From contig CM064732.1 in the NCBI GenBank assembly GCA_032717465.1, positions 29,248,107 to 29,312,106 on the forward strand: a stretch of 64,000 nucleotides of DNA. The letters are read 5' to 3'. The stretch is from Coenobita brevimanus. Its lineage: Eukaryota; Arthropoda; Malacostraca; Decapoda; Coenobitidae. Shown here in pieces: positions 43,787-53,729 of the stretch; positions within the stretch are counted from its first letter, which is position 1, and the number at the start of each line of letters is the position of its first letter. The translations under genes were made by a program, and so were the position numbers. The notes below the pieces were generated by a model that was given only the letters and a program-made list of their open reading frames with translations, did no database searches and had not been told where the DNA came from.

Positions 43787-45100
43787 ACTTTTATATCTTT
43801 CATCACCGGAACATTTCTAATCACTCCCTCCCCTTCCACAAGCTCCTTTTCTTTAGTGAAAACTGACTGGAAACGTTTGTTCATTATTTCTGCTTGCATT
43901 GCCGCATCCTTAAAGACCTCTCCTTCTACTTTCAGCTTGGTGATTCCTTCCTTTTGTTTCAGTTTGCCATTAACAAATCTAAAAAACAGTTTGGGCTCAT
44001 CCTTGCATTTGTCTATTATACCTTTTTCAAAATTCCTTTCTTCTTCTCTACGTATTCTTGTGTACTCATTTCTTGTTCTTTTATATTCTTCCTTTGTTCT
44101 GTTGTTACCTCTCTTTCTCCAATTGTTCCACGCCTTATCTCTCTCTTTTTTTGCTATCATACACCTTCTATTAAACCACTCCTTTTTCCTGTTTTCTTTC
44201 CCTCTTACTCTTGGTACAAATTTTTCCACTCCCAAATTATAGAGGTCTAGAAAGATATCCCACTTCCTCTGTATCTCTCTTGTTTCTCTGAATTTTTTCC
44301 AATCCGCATTTTCAAAAAAGTTTCTCAATCCTGTAAAATTTGCTTTCCCAAAGTTGTATCTTCCCTGTCTATGAAGCTCGTCTCTTGGCTCAACGTTTCC
44401 TATTAACATCTGGAACTCAATGACCACGTGAACACTTTTTCCCAAAGGACAGAGATATTCCAATGATTCTATTACATCGGGTTCTTTGGTGAACAGTAAA
44501 TCTAACCTTGCTGGTGTGTCCTCACCTCGAAACCGTGTCTCTTCTTTGACCCATTGCGTCATCACATTATTCATTATTATATTTAATAACATAGTGCCCC
44601 ACGAATCCTCGCCGCCTCCCAAGTACCATTCCTCCCAGTTCACCTCTTTACAATTAAAGTCACCCACCAAAATTATATTATTGCTTTTCTCAATTATTTT
44701 TTGCAAGTAGCTAGCAAAACATCTCATGGTATTCGTCATCCTTCCATGCTCTCGTCTTTGGGGGAACATACACTACTGCCATATCTCTCTTAACATTCTC
44801 TCCAGTTTCTAATTTCATATATATCACTTCAGCCCTGCCTTCTCCCATTTCCACAGTATCTACATTTATGTTGTTCTTCACTGCTATCATCACTCCTCCT
44901 CCCTTTTATGTTGTTCTTCACTGCTATCATCACTCCTCCTCCCTTTTTTTCTTTTCTATCTTTTCTCCACAGTTTGTATTTACCATCTCCCAAATGAACA
45001 TCAATATCTTCTCTTAATTTGGTCTCTACAAAGCACATGACATCAGGTTCATGTTCTCTGAAGAAATCATTAATTTCGATCCTTGTCGATATGAAACCAT
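43787..45100 (-). pseudogene. CR1 ORF2 endonuclease and RT N-terminal part (copy 2)
   Basis: Read from 45100: CFVETKLREDIDVHLGDG, IAVKNNINVDTVEMGEG, NNIILVGDFNCKEVNW, then GKSVHVVIEFQM where copy 1 has GKSDHVV. The aspartate of the endonuclease SDH motif is therefore lost. The linker region (NRTKEEYKRTRNEYTRIRRE) is open down to the L2 insertion. Frameshifts lie near 44740 and 45050, and the tandem duplication disrupts the strand after GGGVM. Confidence 0.85.
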
Positions 45101-45260
45101 CAACATTAGTATATATATCACCTTCAAATTATTTTTGACATTATTAATACCCTCTTCTCTCCTACTCTCTGTCCGTACCACTTCCTCAACTTCTGATCTT
45201 TCACAACCATCCCCCCTAGTTTCCTTCACTTCTATTTCCTTAAATACCATTTCCTTACTT

Positions 45261-45835
45261 TCATATCCAATACTCTCCAAAAAAAGTATTACATTCTTCC
45301 TCTGTCCTCTTATCATTTTTTTCCTTTACTTCTTCCTTTAATGATTTTAAAACTTCTCTTTCTTCTTCATTCAGATCTTTTCTTATTATAATATTTTCCA
45401 TCCCCGCCTCTTTGCTTAATTTCCAGGTCACTTTAAGTATCTCATTTATTACACTTTCTGAAGTAAACTTGACTCTCATTGGTCTTGTTTCCCCTTTCTT
45501 GTAAGGTCCTATCCTCCTTACTTCCTCAATTTCTTTTACCCACTTGTCTCCTTCGGGGTCAATCTTGCCTAATATTCCTCTCACCATGTTCGTGTCTCTC
45601 TCGAGTCTTACGAACCTAACCTTTTCTTCCTCTTCCCTGTTTCCAAATACTACCACACATCTGTTTCTTTCTACAGTTTCTCTCACTATTTTCTCTTTTT
45701 TCTTCAGTATTTTCACTACATTTTCTTCCATTTCTTTCTTGTTCATTTCCCTTTCTTCCTGGATGATCTCTCTTAAGCTGACCACTTCTTTCTGTTCTTC
45801 TTCTGTGTGTGTTATTGTTTGTGACCTACTTACTG
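45261..45835 (-). pseudogene. CR1 ORF1 C-terminal part (copy 2)
   Basis: A minus-strand frame with SLREIIQEEREMNKKEMEEN (coiled coil), RNRCVVVFGNREEEEK, TRPMRVKFTSESVINEILKV and RKDLNEEEREVLKSLKEEVK, parallel to copy 1 ORF1. The N-terminal coiled coil is lost by 5' truncation. It is a LINE RNA-binding protein relic. Confidence 0.75.
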
Positions 45836-46260
45836 TAATGAAAATGTTGCTTTTACTGTAGTGTTTTTACGACCTACTAATGCATTAATAATGTTGAGGA
45901 ACTTTCAAAATGCCGTGAATGACGCAGAATGGAAAGAGAATCCACGTAAAAAACAAAAAATGTACGTACAGTATTTGGGGAGAAGTAAACAACGCTTTGG
46001 CCCAACTAGGGCTCAAATGTTTTTTATTTCTCCCCAGATATACTGTTTTTGTTTTTTATGTGGATTTTCCTTCAAATTAATATTGTTGCTTTTAAGTTTA
46101 GAGTAGCAAAACTCCCCAGATGGGTAGACTTCCCCAGAGTCCAGGAACATAACCCCCAATATTACCACTGTTTCTTATGGGAAAATTTTGTTTTAAAAAT
46201 GTGTTTTTAACTAACGCAACCTCTCCAGGAACCTAACCCTCGCGTTATTTGAGAGGTTAC
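45836..46260. mobile_element. pogo-type MITE with internal hairpin
   Basis: The right end, inverted, reads CAGTAACCTCTCAAATAACG with TA outside (46261-46262) and resembles pogo-type termini; CTCCAGGAACCTAACCC also occurs near the right end of the 7380-10415 element. The interior holds an inverted repeat with about 55-base arms (45928-45980 and 46026-46078). A matching left terminus was not identified. Confidence 0.5.
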
Positions 46261-46262
46261 TG

Positions 46263-46328
46263 TAACTCAAAGTCAAGTGGCCACCCCTTATGGGATTATG
46301 GCATCTGGCAATAGATAGATAGATAGAT
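46263..46328 (+). mobile_element. Short RTE-A-type 3' end with GATA tail
   Basis: AACTCAAAGTCAAGTGGCCA leads into CATCTGGCAATAGATAGATA, the same 3' block as in the SINE-like elements at 26305 and 52194. Confidence 0.6.
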
Positions 46329-46329
46329 A

Positions 46330-46552
46330 GACAGCTTTGGACATGTGGAGAGAATGGAGAATGAAAGACTAAGAGGGTGTATGTAGCTGAAATGGAGGGA
46401 GGGGGAGAATGAGGATGAGGTGGAGAGATGGAGTTGAGAGGTATATGAGGGAGGAGGGAATGAGTTGGGGGGAAGGCAGTCAAATGGTGGGTGACGGAGT
46501 AACTTGGAGGCGTTTTGTCTGCAGCCGCCCTTTGCGGGATTAGGGCATCGAG

Positions 46553-46555
<3 letters not shown>
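46330..46555 (+). mobile_element. RTE-A-related LINE 3' fragment
   Basis: It encodes FGHVERMENERL and then degraded matches to the family A C-terminus, ending TTTGCGGGATTAGGGCATCG before a TA run. More diverged than copies 1 to 3, so an older insertion. Confidence 0.7.

Positions 46556-46596
<41 letters not shown>
46553..46596. repeat. (TA)n microsatellite
   Basis: TA run following the RTE fragment and ending at the TTAA of the next element. Confidence 0.95.
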
Positions 46597-46599
<3 letters not shown>

Positions 46600-46600
46600 A

Positions 46601-46781
46601 CCCATTGGAGCCCAGTGTCCACAGTTTTGGACAGAACTGGGAACTTTCAAATCTTAATAAAGTAGGGAACCTCCAGGTAGGGACCTGTTAGCTTCGCGAC
46701 TATGAGCCGATAGGTGGAGGGTGGTACGCTCAGTACCCTCCCAGCACAGTGCCTCGCCCAGCAGCACTAGGATCCAATGGG
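46601..46781. mobile_element. piggyBac-type MITE, 181 bp
   Basis: TTAA flanks both ends (46597-46600, 46782-46785). The termini are CCCATTGGAGCC and inverted CCCATTGGATCC, 11 of 12 matching. There is no coding capacity. The termini differ from those of the 21960-25639 piggyBac, so a different transposase family is implied. Confidence 0.75.
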
Positions 46782-46829
46782 TTAATGATTGGCAAATCTA
46801 TCAGTTTCTTTAAATAAATAAATGAATAA

Positions 46830-46834
<5 letters not shown>

Positions 46835-46867
<33 letters not shown>

Positions 46868-46929
46868 ATATACAGTATATATATATATATCTATCTATAT
46901 ATATATATATATCTATCTATCTATATATG
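46835..46929. repeat. (TA)n and (TATC)n microsatellite
   Basis: A compound run just before the SINE head. Confidence 0.95.
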
Positions 46930-46931
46930 TA

Positions 46932-47324
46932 ACCTCTGTGGTACAGTGGTAAAGTGTGTGTTTTTGTACACTGAAGCAAGAGTGTTCGTGCCCCACCAGG
47001 GTAATAAACTTTGGGAGCATTCTTCCGGCCAAGTACTGCATTGATGGATATGAGGGGTGCTGTGGTTGAACCAGTATCGCACACTATAAAGTATGTTTGC
47101 ACCCAGTCGGCTTGTGTGGGCCGATTACACTTGGTTCACAGACTACACACACATCTAAAGCCACTCCAACACTATAATTACACTTACAAGCACTTCTAGC
47201 CCTACATACAATCTCTACCAGACAGCCTAAGCCACTTGGTCGAGATACATTGGCTGTATCATCCCCATTTTGGTTGGGATGGGCCGGTCCTGCATTGGAC
47301 ACTCAAAAGGTTGATGATGATGAC
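46932..47324 (+). mobile_element. tRNA-headed SINE with GAT tail
   Basis: The head has a pol III A-box-like TGGTACAGTGGTAAAG at about 46940 and B-box-like GTTCGTGCCCC at 46983, spaced as in tRNA genes. The 3' part GGGCCGGTCCTGCATTGGAC ends in GATGATGATGA. An inverted copy of the 3' part lies at 52322-52400. The tail type matches the RTE LINEs here, whose machinery probably mobilised it. Confidence 0.65.
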
Positions 47325-47329
47325 AATAT

Positions 47330-47336
47330 ATATACA

Positions 47337-47373
<37 letters not shown>
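47330..47373. repeat. (TA)n microsatellite
   Basis: TA run ending exactly at the left terminus of Tigger 2. Confidence 0.95.
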
Positions 47374-47376
<3 letters not shown>

Positions 47377-47733
47377 TAATCCCCGTACTATACGGATACC
47401 CACTTTCCGGACATCCCCACTTACCAGATATTTTGGTCCCGGGATCCAGTATTCCCCAAATGAGCCAAAAATCGCAAAAAAATTCGAAAAAAAAATACGA
47501 CTTTTCCCCCCGGTAATTTGAACTTGGCACGGGCGGCATGGACCTGCTGTGTTTTGGTGCATAGTTCTGCCACCGTCCGCTAGAGCATCCCTGCATCCTC
47601 CACACTTACCACCCATCTCTTGTTGTGAGTGCACGCTCGTGATCATAGTCGCCCACGTGCTCACTTCTGTGGTGGTGCCTTACCTGCTGCAGGCTCTGAT
47701 GCTCTCTCCTGCCTCTTGCTAGTGTGTGTGATG

Positions 47734-49575
47734 ATGGCCCCGCCACCTGAGAAGAGGAAGAGAGTGGTTTTGAATCTGGAGAAGAGGAGGGAGATATTGG
47801 ATAAGGTGGACGCGAGATGGTCAACCTTACGCATCCTTCATGAATTCAACCTGGCCCGTTCTACTTTGTCTGATATCAAGAGATCCCGCGACAAACTCAA
47901 GCAGTACACAGCTGACTTCTCGTCGAAGAGCAAACACAACGTGGAGAGGAGGATGATGTTTACTCCCTGGTATGCTGAAGTCGACTGCTCCACGTTGATT
48001 TGGTATCAACAGCAACGTGCTGCTGGTGTGCTGGTGCATGGCACGGAGCTGAAGGCTGCTGCTGAGAAGTTCGCAAGGCTTCACAAAGCCCCAGACTTCA
48101 AGGCACCCGAGGGTTGGCTCTTTGTGTTCAAGATACGACATGGCCTTACCAACCGTTAGGCCCATGGCAAAGCTTTGGACGCCAACGAGGATGGAGTAAA
48201 GGAGTTTTGGTACAAGGTGAAGCGCCTGATCGACAGAGAGGGCCTCACTCTCGGTTAAGTCTACAACGCTGACGAAACTGGTTTATTTTATCACTCTTTG
48301 CCAACGAACACTCTAGCCAAGGAGATGGAGAAGCATGTACCTGGCTGCAAGCTCTCCAAGCAACGGATATCTGCTTTGTGTTGTGCCAATGCTAACGGCA
48401 TGCACCGGCTTAAGCCCGTTATTGTTGGCCGTGCAAAGCAGCCTCGGTGTCTTTGTGGGGTGATGGATGTCCATCCTGTCATTTGGTACCATTCTCTGAA
48501 GGCATAGTTCACTGCCCACATCTTCAAAGACTGGTTCCACCACCATTTCGTCAAGGAGGTCATCCTTTACCAGATGGAGAAACTGAGAATCCCGCGCGAC
48601 CAGGTAAAGGCCCTCCTTCTCCTCGACAATGCACCTGCTCACCCATGCGACAAGGACTTGGTTGCTGAGAATGGGCGCATTAGGTGCATGTTTCTGCCAC
48701 CTAATACGACAGCTCTCATCCAACCAATGGACCAAGGAGTGATCATGGCAACGAAGGGGCTGTACCGACGGAAGTTCCTGGACGAGGTGATGGTTGTTCT
48801 CGAGGACGAGAGCAGGGAGGGATGGGACACGCGAGGTCAGCGGACTTTGGAAAACCTTCGCCGCTACAACATCAAGTCTGCCATCTACAACTGGGCCACT
48901 GCATGGAAGGAAGTCCCTGTCAAGACTCTAGAAAATGGTTGGTCTCATTTACTTCTTGAAATGGATGTAAAGCAAGATTTCCTAGGTTTTGACATGGATG
49001 ACTTCCATGCACGTCTACGTGCACATGACGACGATGTTGATGTGGACGAAGTGCGTGAGTGGTTGGATGACGATGAGGGCGATCCTGGGTATCAGTCCAT
49101 GTCTGATATCAAGATTGCATCTTCAGTTGCAGGTGTCAGTACCCAGCTTGAAGATTCTGATGAGGATGGCGACAATGATGCGGACTCCTCTGAGCGTGAC
49201 ACAACTCCAGCCATCCCCAAGCTAAGCGCACTCTGGGAACACCTAGAATTCATTCTCGGCTACCTGGAACACCCGGACTGTGACAGGGAGATGGGACCCT
49301 TGGGATTTGTTGAGGAAGTGCGCGCTTTCAGGCAGCGTATCATTAATCGCCAAAATCATCGTTCCTTGCATCAATCAACCATTGACAGCTTTTTCAGACT
49401 CGTGACCCCCCGCTGTGCCCAGCCCTGGTTCCACTCCATTGCCTCCCCAAGACAGGCCATCATCCTCCGAGCCACAGCCCAGCACATCAGGCACGGTGGA
49501 ATCACCACTGGACGTGAGTTTGCGGCTGTCTTCAGAGTCATCTGCAGTGGGTACTCCATCACCACGACCCAGTGA
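47734..49575 (+). pseudogene. Tigger 2 transposase, full length with three stops
   Basis: A single 613-codon frame from MAPPPEKRKRVVLNLEKRRE to TGA at 49573, interrupted by TAG 48157, TAA 48256 and TAG 48505. Domains: N-terminal helix-turn-helix (ILHEFNLARSTLSDIKRS), CENP-B-type second helix-turn-helix (FTPWYAEVDCSTLIWYQQQR), DDE domain with YNADETGLFYHS, LLLDNAPAHPCDKD and QPMDQGVIMA, then an acidic tail ending near QSTIDSFFRLV. No frameshift is present. It would cut and paste DNA at TA if the stops were absent. Confidence 0.93.
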
Positions 49576-49585
49576 CGCACCCCTA

Positions 49586-50971
49586 CAGTACTCGTCAGAA
49601 GTATTCAGCGTTGTCCGCCGGGCGCGCAATACTTATGGCCCAAAAAGAATCACCCATTTTTTGGGGTAAGAATTGAGCCACAAGTTTGAGCTCCGAGCAT
49701 GACGTCACGGTAGCCTGAGGCCTTCCGACACGCTGGTTGGTTCCCGCCTCAGTCGCCCACGGGCTGCCTGAGAGAGAGGAACTCCGCCGAGTGTCCCTCT
49801 CAAATTGCGCCATTTTTTACCGAGTGTCCCGCAGTGTTTTGGCCTTTAAAACTTTGTTATGGCACCTACCCGTGAACTATCGAGTGAAATCATATCCCAG
49901 ATCATTGCTCTAAAGGAGGCAGGCCATCAGACAAAGGAAATTAGTGAATTGGTTGGTGTGGCACGATCGACAGTGCGTCGTTGGTGTGCGCGGTTTCGGG
50001 AGGAAAACAGTGGTGAAGTTCCCACAAAGAAACCGAGGTCTGGTAGGCCTAGGAAAACTTCCCCAAGGTCTGTTAATGTTTTAAAAAGTGCAGTGGAGTT
50101 TAATCCTCGTGTGAGTGCAAGGAAAATTAAGGAGAGCAACCCAGAAGTGTTTGGTGAGGTGTCAGTGAGAACAGTGTCTCGTAGGGTGCATAAGCTTGGT
50201 TACACAAGTCACAGGCCTGTGAAAAAGCCTCTTCTCTCTAGCAGCCAGAGAATTCGTAGGCTTGCCTTAGCTAATAAATATCTAAACTGGGGTGAGGAGC
50301 AATGGTCGTCAGTGTTGTGGTCTGATGAGGCAACGTTTAGTGTTACCTGTAACAAAGGAGCACGCAAAGGTAGTGACCCACTTGACCCACGGTATGTAGA
50401 AAGCACAGTTAAACATCCTGATTCACTCATGGTATGGGGTTGTTTCTCAGGGAAGGGTTTGGGGAAGCTTGTTGTACTTCCCAAGAACCTCAGAGTGAAT
50501 CAGGATGTTTACCTGGAGCTTCTGTGTGATCATTTACCAGACTCCTTCGAGCTAACAGGTGCACGAGTGTTTCAGCAGGACGGTGCACCCGCTCACAAGA
50601 CCAAATCGGTCACCAATTGGCTTCGTGACTGCGAGGTATCATTCATGACAGACTGGCCAGGAAATAGCCCAGACCTCAACCCGATTGAAAACCTCTGGTA
50701 CCTCGTAAAGAAGAGTCTCCAAGGGAAGGACGTGAGCTCTCTGCCTAAGCTGGAAGCCGCCATTCGTGACTCCTGGGACAAAATACCCCTCCAGCACCTC
50801 AGGAGCCTCGCCCTTTCACTTCCAAGACGTCTCAGGTCCGTGAAGAAACGTAAAGGCTACCCTACGAAGCACTAAAGGTAAATAAAATGCATTATTTATA
50901 TGTTTTTTCAATGTTGAAAGGTTTGTTTCTCAGGAGGGACGCAGGGCACTCCATACTTCTGACGAGCACTG
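49586..50971 (+). mobile_element. Tc1-like transposon, complete, 1,386 bp
   Basis: The ends CAGTACTCGTCAGAAGTAT and inverted CAGTGCTCGTCAGAAGTAT differ at one of 19 bases, and TA is duplicated (49584-49585, 50972-50973). The empty site is seen in Tigger 1 as GCACCCTTAGGCCACC. It lies 10 bases after the Tigger 2 stop codon. With an intact ORF and near-identical ends it is the best candidate for an active element in the window. Confidence 0.96.
49859..50875 (+). CDS. Tc1/mariner transposase, intact, DD35E
   Basis: A 338-residue uninterrupted protein, the usual length for Tc1 transposases (about 340). The N-terminal paired-like helix-turn-helix region covers residues 5-55 (IIALKEAGHQTKEISELVGV, RSTVRRW), then GRPRKT, a second helix-turn-helix near 75-110 (VSVRTVSRRVHKLGY), and the catalytic domain: WSDEATFSV, MVWGCFS, FQQDGAPAH and NSPDLNPIENLW. 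Thirty-five residues separate the second aspartate from the glutamate, so the signature is DD35E and not the common DD34E. It binds the terminal repeats and inserts at TA. ATG at 49859 is the first in frame. Confidence 0.96.
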   Translation: MAPTRELSSEIISQIIALKEAGHQTKEISELVGVARSTVRRWCARFREENSGEVPTKKPRSGRPRKTSPRSVNVLKSAVEFNPRVSARKIKESNPEVFGEVSVRTVSRRVHKLGYTSHRPVKKPLLSSSQRIRRLALANKYLNWGEEQWSSVLWSDEATFSVTCNKGARKGSDPLDPRYVESTVKHPDSLMVWGCFSGKGLGKLVVLPKNLRVNQDVYLELLCDHLPDSFELTGARVFQQDGAPAHKTKSVTNWLRDCEVSFMTDWPGNSPDLNPIENLWYLVKKSLQGKDVSSLPKLEAAIRDSWDKIPLQHLRSLALSLPRRLRSVKKRKGYPTKH

Positions 50972-50973
50972 TA

Positions 50974-51910
50974 GGCCACCTGCATCAGCTACTCTCAGAC
51001 TCTGACAGTGATTAAACAGCAAGAACTCTGCACTAGACCACAGAGGAATTTACTGTGTTGTGCAGTGAAGAAAACAGTGCATAGTGTTAAGAAATCAGAA
51101 TTGTGAGTGCAAAAACTACAGTGCAGAGTGTAATACTGATTTTATTGACGTTCAACGGAGCGCAAATTAGACTAGAGTGTATAATGTTAAGAAAATGGAT
51201 TTATGAGTGCAAAGACTTAAGTGCAGAGTGCAACACTTATTTCATTAAGGTGCAATGGAGCGCAAGTAAGACTAGAGTGCGCAGTGTTAAGAGAATGGAA
51301 TTCTGAGTGCAAATGGCTAAGTTCAGTGCAAGACTTCATGTACAGTGTACTGCAGGTGCTTCAGGTACTCCTTTTTACTCTCAGAGTCTGAGAGAGTCTG
51401 AGAGGAGGTGGGTTATTCATTGAGATGGCCAGGGACTTGTAATTACCCAGAATGTTTCATATTGTACTGTATTTTCCATACTTACCTGTAAAACCTCATT
51501 TCACTCTTTTATGTCCCTTACTGGTGTGAACAGGGTCTTAGGTGCTATGCATGTGCAATAGGGAGGTGTTTTTCTGAGTTAGGCTAGGTTAAGGTCCATA
51601 AGTACCAGACCAGGAGCCAGGGACTTGTTGTAAGTACCCAGAATGTTTAATATTGTATAAACTCACCTCTAAAACTTCATTCTCTAATTCTTTTGCATTT
51701 ATTTCAGTCACTTATGTCCCTTATTGGTGTGATTTGGGTCTTAAATAGGTGCTATGCATGTCCAGAGGGAGTTGTATAGGTGTTTTTCTGAGTCAGGGTA
51801 GGTTATGGTCCATAAGTACAAGTCCAGGAGCCTAGGGCCCACTATCCGGACGGGACCACTTTCCGGACATGCCTTTGGCTCTATTACATTGGATAGTGGA
51901 TGGATTACTG
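50974..51910. other. Tigger 2 3' non-coding region
   Basis: Homologous to the Tigger 1 3' region, with repeats of a GAGTGCAAANACTNAAGTGCAG phrase and the intact TTAA (51732-51735) used by piggyBac in Tigger 1. No gene. Confidence 0.75.
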
Positions 51911-51935
51911 TATATATATATATATTGTATATATA

Positions 51936-52285
51936 TTAGTGGTAGGTGGTGGTGACCATCATCTACTCACTTGATGTTGTGCTGCCTACATCTTCCTTAG
52001 CCTTTATCATTTTTCTTTTTCTGTGCCTGCCCTTCTCTCTTCCTATTTCTCCCATCTTTCCAGTCACTTATTGCTTTACTTTCATTTACAGGTAGCTTTA
52101 CATTCAGTGACAAGCCAAATGGTTTCCTGTAAGCCAAGAAACCATTTACAATTCTGGGTGGTAACCATATAGCCAAATCCTACATGTCAACAAGTGGGTT
52201 GGTGGAGGGTTAGTGCCCCTCCCTGTAAAACAAATGGCTCTAAGTCAATGGCCACCCCTTACGGGATTATGGCGTCTGGCAATGT

Positions 52286-52290
<5 letters not shown>
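51936..52290 (+). mobile_element. Non-autonomous composite element with RTE-A ends
   Basis: About 250 bases of own sequence (shared in part with 13763-13897) lead into AAGTGGGTTGGTGGAGGGTT, GCCCCTCCCTGTAAAACAAA, and then GGCCACCCCTTACGGGATTA and GGCGTCTGGCAATG, the RTE-A 5' leader fused to the RTE-A 3' terminus. GATA and TA repeats follow. No protein is encoded. Confidence 0.65.
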
Positions 52291-52316
<26 letters not shown>

Positions 52317-52321
52317 TATAA

Positions 52322-52400
52322 AATCATCATCAGGCATTTGAGTGTCCACTGCAGGACCGGCCTATCCCTGCTGAAGCGGGGACAATATACATATCATGAT
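52322..52400 (-). mobile_element. SINE 3' fragment
   Basis: Inverted copy of the 3' end of the SINE at 46932-47324 (AGGCCGGTCCTGCAGTGGAC on the minus strand), ending in GAT repeats. Confidence 0.6.
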
Positions 52401-52404
52401 CATC

Positions 52405-52919
52405 ATCATCATTCGGACCTCCTTTCCCACCCTAGGGCAGGGTGAAAAGTAGCAATATTCAGACAGCCCAAATTTGCCCAGTCCAATGATCCACATTTCC
52501 ATTCACTCATCATTCAAGCCCTGGGAATCCTGGCTCTATCGGATACGCCAAAACATTCATCACATTCTGTAGCTTCACATAAACGTATCTGACAGAGTCA
52601 ATCCGGATGCTGCCAAGTTAAAAAGGGGTGCCAAATCCATGATCATGCACTTTTCATCACAACATTCATCCAGCCAGCCCGATCTCTTGTCAGTTCCCTA
52701 GCCTCACCGACTTCCAAACTTCTCTTCCTCACACACTAAACCACCATATCTCTCCACCTTCTCCTTGCCCTACCTCGCCTCCTCCCTCCTCCAAATTCGT
52801 TCAGATATACCTTTTTCACCACTCTATTGTTATCCATTCTCTCTACATGACCATACCATCTCAGTACACTCTCTTCGATTCTGGTGTCCACAGATTTCCT
52901 CACTCCACATCTTTCATGA
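52405..52919 (-). mobile_element. RTE-type LINE family D, 3' part, right of break
   Basis: On the minus strand it encodes LIHERCGVRKSVDTRIEESV, LRWYGHVERMDNNRVVKKVY and RRRWRDMVV, then 3' untranslated sequence and an ATG/GAT tail near 52405. It corresponds to 1530-2071 of the left-hand copy. It is separated from 54597-55160 by Tigger 3. Confidence 0.85.
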
Positions 52920-53143
52920 ATCAGTAATCCCTCTAATATCCGAACACCCAATATCCGAACATCCCCACTAACCGGACATAATTGCCCTGGGATCCAATAT
53001 TCCCAAAATGGGCCAAAAACCGCAAAAAAAAAAAAAAAAAAATCTGACTTTTTTTCCCACCCGTAATTTGAAATTGCCGCCTGGCACCAAACAGCTGTTA
53101 CACCATGGTCCCATCCCCCCTCCCTTCCTCCCCCTTCCCCTGT

Positions 53144-53497
53144 CAGGGTTGCCATTTGTTATTTTTCATTACCAAGTGTGGGCCAATTTGGTAATGAAAA
53201 ATTCGTTTGGTAATGAATCAGAATAATACATTACCAAATGGATTTTTCACATGTATGAGGATACACAGGATGGAGATGGTGGATTGTTTGCTCTCTCTGA
53301 TTAATCTGCTACCCTACATAGCGTGAAAACAATCAACATGGTGTTAATTATAAGGAGAGTGATTACAAGTATTTCCACTTGTATATATAATTAGTGAAGA
53401 ATGAATGCTAGCTTTACGAAGTTGGTAATGAAAAGTTAAATTTGATAATGAAAGTTGAGGAGACTGGTAATGTGGCCGTTGCGATCTGGCAACTCTG
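53144..53497. mobile_element. hAT-like MITE
   Basis: The ends are CAGGGTTGCCATTTG and inverted CAGAGTTGCCAGATC. Flanks TTCCCCTG and TTACCCCG agree at six of eight positions if one base is added to the left end, fitting the 8-bp duplication of hAT elements. The interior is A+T-rich with repeated TTGGTAATGAAAA phrases in both orientations and no ORF. Confidence 0.6.
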
Positions 53498-53729
53498 TTA
53501 CCCCGCCATCATCAACAGTCACAGTCTAACTCCGATTGAGAGCAGATGTTCTTAGCAGTGCAAGCCGCAGGTGCTTGTTTTTCGTGAATAAACAGTGAAT
53601 AAACTGCAATACCTCGCCACTAGAACACACAGGAATTTACAGTGTTGTGCAGTGTTAAGAAATTAGAATTTAGAGTACAGAGGATTAACTGTGGACTGCA
53701 AACTGGCAGTTCAAACCAGTCCAGGAGCC

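Larger units (their letters stand above)
43787..45835 (-). mobile_element. CR1-type LINE copy 2, 5' half
   Basis: It continues the element broken at 39098 and carries the endonuclease part of ORF2 and ORF1. A 39-base tandem duplication lies at about 44869-44945. The 5' end is truncated near 45835 relative to copy 1. Confidence 0.87.
47374..51910 (+). mobile_element. Tigger 2, carrying a Tc1 insertion
   Basis: The left end is CAGTAATCCCCGTACTATAC, and the inverted right end is CAGTAATCCATCCACTATCC, with TA on both sides. Without the Tc1 element (49586-50971 plus one TA) it is 3,149 bp. It is the more complete of the two Tigger copies and supplies the empty sites for the CR1 and piggyBac insertions in Tigger 1. 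Confidence 0.94.
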
